This document shows, one piece after another, positions 60,747-64,000 of a DNA stretch of 64,000 bases. Every line of letters starts with the position of its first letter. The first letter of the stretch is position 1. The translations under genes and the position numbers were made by a program. The stretch comes from Micromonospora yangpuensis (GTDB taxonomy: Bacteria; Actinomycetota; Actinomycetes; Mycobacteriales; Micromonosporaceae). Under the pieces are notes generated by a model. The model was not told where the DNA came from. It worked only from the letters and a program-made list of their open reading frames with translations, and made no database searches. Location: the NCBI RefSeq assembly GCF_900091615.1, contig NZ_FMIA01000002.1:806001-870000 (forward strand). The letters run 5' to 3'.

Positions 60747-61748
60747 TCACACGACCACCCCTCCCCCGAGGTTTTCCTTCGGGCTTCCTGCATCCGAGTC
60801 GGTCTGGCTCTTGATGAACACGAGGACGTCCTCGTGCGCGATCAGGTGCATGGGGGTGCCGGCGGCCCGGGCCTTACGGACGGCCTGAAGTTGGAAGAAC
60901 GACGGGCGGGCGACGAGCCCGCCGTCGCGGACGGCGGCGAGCAATGCCACGCACCGGTCGACCGGGGTGAGGCCGGCCCGGATGCCGGCGCCGATGACCG
61001 CGCTGGGCAGGTCGACCAGTTCGCCGTGCTTGCGCCACGGTCGGGCGGTCACCACGACGACCCCACCAGGCTTGAGGAGGGTGTGGCAGCCGGCGAGGAT
61101 CTGGGCGAACCCGTCGGCGAGTCCGGTGAGGTCGCGGTAGGCAAGGTTCCCGCGGTCGGTGCCGTCGTTGTAGGCGTTGTCGAACTTCGCCACCCCGTCC
61201 GCGCCGGGCCGAACCAGGCCGTGCACGGTCGGCCCGTACGGCGGCGAGGTCACCACGAGGGCGACCTGCCCGGCCAGGGCTCCGGGTACGAGCGACAGGA
61301 TGCGGGTGGCGTCGCCGCGGATGACGCCAGCCCGGCCGGTCGCGCCCTGGGTGTGGGCGTGCGTGATGTTGGCGTCGGCGATGTCGGACCAGCGGGACTC
61401 GTACTCCACCCCGATCGCGTCGCGGCCGGCGTGGATCGCCTCGACCAGGGTGGTGCCGATCCCGCACATCGGGTCGAGCACCAAGTCCCCCGGTTGGGTG
61501 TAGGCGGTGACGGCGTGCGCGGCGATCGCGGGGAGCATCCGCGCCGGGTGCTGCACTGACTCACGGACGTACCGGCCGCGGCGCTGGACTGGGCCGGTGG
61601 ACTGCGCAGTCGCCCACACCGACAGGCCCTCCGGGCCGGGAGCAGCCCGGTGGCGTCCGATCGGGTCGGGGCTCGTGGCGGCAGTGGTCGTGGTCTGCTC
61701 GTGGGCCGGTTCGGGGGTGTGTGCGCGGTGCCTAGCCACGGCGACCAC
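60747..61748 (-). CDS. N4/N6 DNA methyltransferase (beta class)
   Basis: This is a 333-aa protein from GTG 61748. The SAM motif is DPMCGIGTTLVEAI and the catalytic motif is VVTSPPYGP, the S-P-P-Y variant usual for N4-cytosine and some N6-adenine enzymes. The target-recognition domain is short. It is likely to modify the element's DNA against host restriction. It overlaps the upstream related gene by 17 bases. Confidence 0.85.
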   Translation of the reverse strand: MVAVARHRAHTPEPAHEQTTTTAATSPDPIGRHRAAPGPEGLSVWATAQSTGPVQRRGRYVRESVQHPARMLPAIAAHAVTAYTQPGDLVLDPMCGIGTTLVEAIHAGRDAIGVEYESRWSDIADANITHAHTQGATGRAGVIRGDATRILSLVPGALAGQVALVVTSPPYGPTVHGLVRPGADGVAKFDNAYNDGTDRGNLAYRDLTGLADGFAQILAGCHTLLKPGGVVVVTARPWRKHGELVDLPSAVIGAGIRAGLTPVDRCVALLAAVRDGGLVARPSFFQLQAVRKARAAGTPMHLIAHEDVLVFIKSQTDSDAGSPKENLGGGVVV

Positions 61749-62646
61749 CGCCCTCGCGCCCGCCCCGGCGCGGGGTGTGGCGCTGAGTCTGGCTGAACAC
61801 CATCAGGTCCGCGTGGACCCGCAGGTGCGCCACCCGCCACCGATCGCCCATGCTGTTGGCGAGGGTGAGGAGTTCCTCGTCGGTGACGTGGTAGACGAAC
61901 GCGTCCCCGTCGGTGTCGGCGGTGACCGCGACAAGGTGCTGCAGGTAGCCCAGCCCGACGCCGGCGGCGGCCTCGACCACGCCGGAGAAGTCCTCCGGGC
62001 CGGCGGTGGTGCCGGCCGGGACGGTGACGACGAGGATCAGGCAGCCACCCGGCTCCAGCAGCTGGGCGCAGCCGGTCAGCAGCCACGCCAGCCGCACCCG
62101 GTTGGCGGCGGCGTTGGGGTCGAGGGGCCAGCAGGCGACCACGAGACTGGTCGCCTGCTGCAGGGAGCCGCCGGCCTGCCGCCCGGCGGCCGTGTCGGCC
62201 GGTGGGTGCAGGTCGGGGTCGGTGAGGTCGTCCCCGAACCAGGCGCCCATCTCTGGCAGGTCGTCGTCGGCGTCCGTGTCGCCGGTGGTGCCGGCGGGCG
62301 GGACGGGAGTGGCGGGGCCGATGATCAGGCTGGAGGCGTCGGTGAACCACGCCGGGTGGTGCAGGCGGGCCCCAGCCGCGCAGGCCTGGGTGAGGGCGTG
62401 GTCGGGGCTGAGGTCGACGACCGCCTCGCCGGGGCGGCTGTAGGCGGCGATGAGCCGGGCGGCGAGGCGGGTGCCGATGCTGCGTCCGGCGTCGCCCGGG
62501 GTGCGGGCGGTGCGCCAGACGGTGAGCGGTACCGGCGGGTCACCGGCGACCAAGTCGGTCGGCGTCGGGTCGACCCCGGCCAGCGGGCCGGTGTCGACGA
62601 TGGGATCGTGCTGCGGGTTGTGGTGCTGCGGCGTGTGCTCGCTCAT
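61732..62646 (-). CDS. Methyltransferase-like protein, probably inactive
   Basis: This is a 304-aa protein from ATG 62646. It has a SAM-fold outline like its neighbour (LIAAYSRPGEAVVDLSPDHA), but the catalytic S-P-P-Y is missing, replaced in the equivalent region by VVACWPLDP. It may be a non-catalytic partner subunit or regulator for the downstream enzyme. Overlapping genes indicate joint expression. Confidence 0.7.
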   Translation of the reverse strand: MSEHTPQHHNPQHDPIVDTGPLAGVDPTPTDLVAGDPPVPLTVWRTARTPGDAGRSIGTRLAARLIAAYSRPGEAVVDLSPDHALTQACAAGARLHHPAWFTDASSLIIGPATPVPPAGTTGDTDADDDLPEMGAWFGDDLTDPDLHPPADTAAGRQAGGSLQQATSLVVACWPLDPNAAANRVRLAWLLTGCAQLLEPGGCLILVVTVPAGTTAGPEDFSGVVEAAAGVGLGYLQHLVAVTADTDGDAFVYHVTDEELLTLANSMGDRWRVAHLRVHADLMVFSQTQRHTPRRGGREGGGRRG

Positions 62647-62678
62647 GTGGTGTCGGCTCCGCGCCGCGCCGTGGTGCG

Positions 62679-63406
62679 CTGACACCCTCAAACCGGTGTT
62701 TGTCAGCTGTGGCGAACACCTGCCGACCTCACGGTGATCTCACGAATGTCTGACAGCCGATTCCTGTCCGCTCGGCTGGCCCGGGAACGCGGGATGATCC
62801 GGCGGTCGCCGGCTCGATCGAGCCGGGGTCGGCGTCGTGAGATCGTCACAGCGCTCGGCCACCCCCGGCTGTCAGACATGCACGGTCACGACCACCTCGA
62901 CCATGACCGCAACTTGCGTCGATGACACGGGGGCGCTGGCCAGTCTTGTCAGATCGCCGTCCGGTGTCCCGGACGGCGGCGGGGTCTGTCCCGGACGGCG
63001 GCAGCGTCACCGAGGACACCGGTGCCGGATTGTCATCGGAGGCGGCGGCCGTGTCAGACCGTCCCCACGCCGAACGAACGCTGTCAGACGGCGCGGGCCG
63101 CCGCGGCGCGCGGGGTGACGATGACATTCGGCGGCGGTGTCAGCCGGTCGCGATCTGACACCGTGCCGCCCGCGGGGCGCTGTCACCGCTGTGAGACCGG
63201 CAGTGCCCCCGTTGTCAGGCCGCTCGGCGGTGTCGTGTCCCTCGCGGCCTTGTCCCGTGTCCGCCGCCTCCTGTCGTGTCAACGCGCCGGTCAACGCGGT
63301 TTGTCAGAACGGTGAAGCACGCCGACGCCGGTCGTCAGTCAGCGGATGGCCGGGGCGGCCGACGCCGTCGAACCGGCAATTCATGCCTGCCGGCCTGCGC
63401 TGTCAG
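62679..63406. repeat. Array of twelve TGTCAG/CTGACA motifs
   Basis: TGTCAG occurs at 62701, 62870, 62947, 63052, 63082, 63138, 63213, 63302 and 63401, and its complement CTGACA at 62679, 62750 and 63155. Many copies extend to TGTCAGA or TGTCAGAC. Between the two divergent genes (62647-63505) no gene is convincing. The array looks like a multi-copy binding site such as an origin, a partition locus or an operator array of the element. Confidence 0.6.
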
Positions 63407-63505
63407 GGGCCTGTGAGACCCCGGTGGCGCAATGGCGGTCAGACGCGCCGGCCACCCCGCTCCGGCCCGTCATCGACATTCGTCTCCGACATGGGAGTTC
63501 GTGAC

Positions 63506-64000
63506 ATGACCGCGTCCGCCAAGGACTGGCCCGACTCGCCGCTGGACGCCGTGGACACCGCGTTCGCCGACCTGACCTGCGACCCCGACCCGTTGTCACT
63601 GGACCTCGACCCGCTGGCCGACCAACTCGGCGATGACAGCGGTCTGCCTGGCGGTGTCATCGCCCTGCCGGCGTTGCGGCAGTGGCTGCTGGAACATCCC
63701 CGCGCCTACACGGCGCGGGACGTGGTGTGGCGGGAGCTGGTCCGCCGCGCCCGCCTCGACGGACCCGCCTGGGTCATCGCCGCGGTCGCCCTGGCGATGC
63801 CGGCGCTGCGCCGCTACGCCGGCCGGCTGCACACCGGCTGGGCCGGCGATGCCCACGACCTGGACGCCGAGATCCTCACCGGCTTCCTGACCGCCCTGCG
63901 CGACCGGGTCGACCTGGCCAAACCAGCGCCGTACGCGGCGCTGTGCATGGCCGCGTGGCGGGCCGGCCACGAACTGCGGCAACGTGACGGCGCCGAGGCT
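63506..64000 (+). CDS. Partial gene, sigma-like or element regulatory protein
   Basis: It is open from ATG 63506 (GGGAG seven bases upstream; ATG 63491 in frame) to the window edge, 165 residues so far. The N-terminus is acidic (DPDPLSLDLDPLADQLGDDS). Then helical blocks YTARDVVWRELVRRARLDGP and DLDAEILTGFLTALRDRVDL, a pattern I associate with actinomycete element proteins of sigma-factor-like type, though this is not certain. It lies just after the TGTCAG array, so the array may control it. Confidence 0.5.
   Translation, partial: MTASAKDWPDSPLDAVDTAFADLTCDPDPLSLDLDPLADQLGDDSGLPGGVIALPALRQWLLEHPRAYTARDVVWRELVRRARLDGPAWVIAAVALAMPALRRYAGRLHTGWAGDAHDLDAEILTGFLTALRDRVDLAKPAPYAALCMAAWRAGHELRQRDGAEA

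Noticed and set aside
62734..63315. Several short open frames in the TGTCAG region
   Set aside because: They overlap on both strands, are Arg/Ser/Pro-rich and lack ribosome sites; the repeat array explains the region better.
1..64000. CRISPR arrays and rRNA genes
   Set aside because: No regularly spaced identical repeats with unique spacers and no rRNA sequence were seen.

Overview
The window is very GC-rich, uses GTG and TTG starts freely, and carries WXG100/type VII effectors, XRE and GntR regulators and actinomycete mobile-element genes. This fits a filamentous actinobacterium, most likely of the Micromonosporaceae (Micromonospora or a relative). The genus is inferred from gene content only.

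Layout. (1) 1-4.9 kb: a minus-strand operon of two WXG100-type proteins, a small DUF6507-like partner, a 685-aa polymorphic toxin and a candidate immunity protein. It faces a DUF6177-like gene that seems split between two frames. (2) 5.1-10.1 kb: a minimal RiPP cluster with a 52-aa precursor, a glutamylating LanB-type enzyme broken by one in-frame TGA, an elimination enzyme and a pyridine synthase. There is no YcaO or azole machinery, so the predicted product is a pyritide-type macrocycle rather than a thiopeptide. (3) 10.1-13.3 kb: small regulatory and metabolic genes. (4) 13.76-19.65 kb: a 5.8-kb insert bounded by 56-bp direct repeats in tRNA-Arg(CCT). It carries a lower-GC XRE-metallopeptidase pair, YdcF, a GntR repressor with two operators, and three small ICE-type genes, but no integrase. 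(5) 19.8-21.6 kb: decayed genes and a polymorphic toxin/immunity module. (6) 22-48.6 kb: an accessory region with three paralogous XRE/TPR regulators, four NUDIX hydrolases, an ABC exporter, a flavoprotein/GTP cyclohydrolase II operon and a seven-gene radical-SAM operon. Paired CCGACA motifs recur in its promoters. (7) 49-55.2 kb: a permease-amidase-GPP34-GNAT operon, an HTH/zinc-ribbon protein and a lipoprotein. (8) 55.6-64 kb: one end of an integrative element, with integrase, HEPN-motif cargo, excisionase, a frameshifted cytosine methyltransferase, two further methyltransferases, a 0.7-kb TGTCAG repeat array and the start of another gene.

How the genes relate. The precursor and its three enzymes form one translationally coupled unit. 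The type VII operon supplies carrier, toxin and protection. The accessory region looks like several cassettes, each with a regulator of the same family, acting on nucleotides, RNA ends or small metabolites. The two mobile segments explain much of the patchwork. Several genes are broken by a single base (the LanB gene, the cytosine methyltransferase, the DUF6177-like gene, and perhaps the DUF6244/toxin gene), so either sequencing errors or real decay must be considered. All functional statements come from motif recognition by eye; no database search was run.
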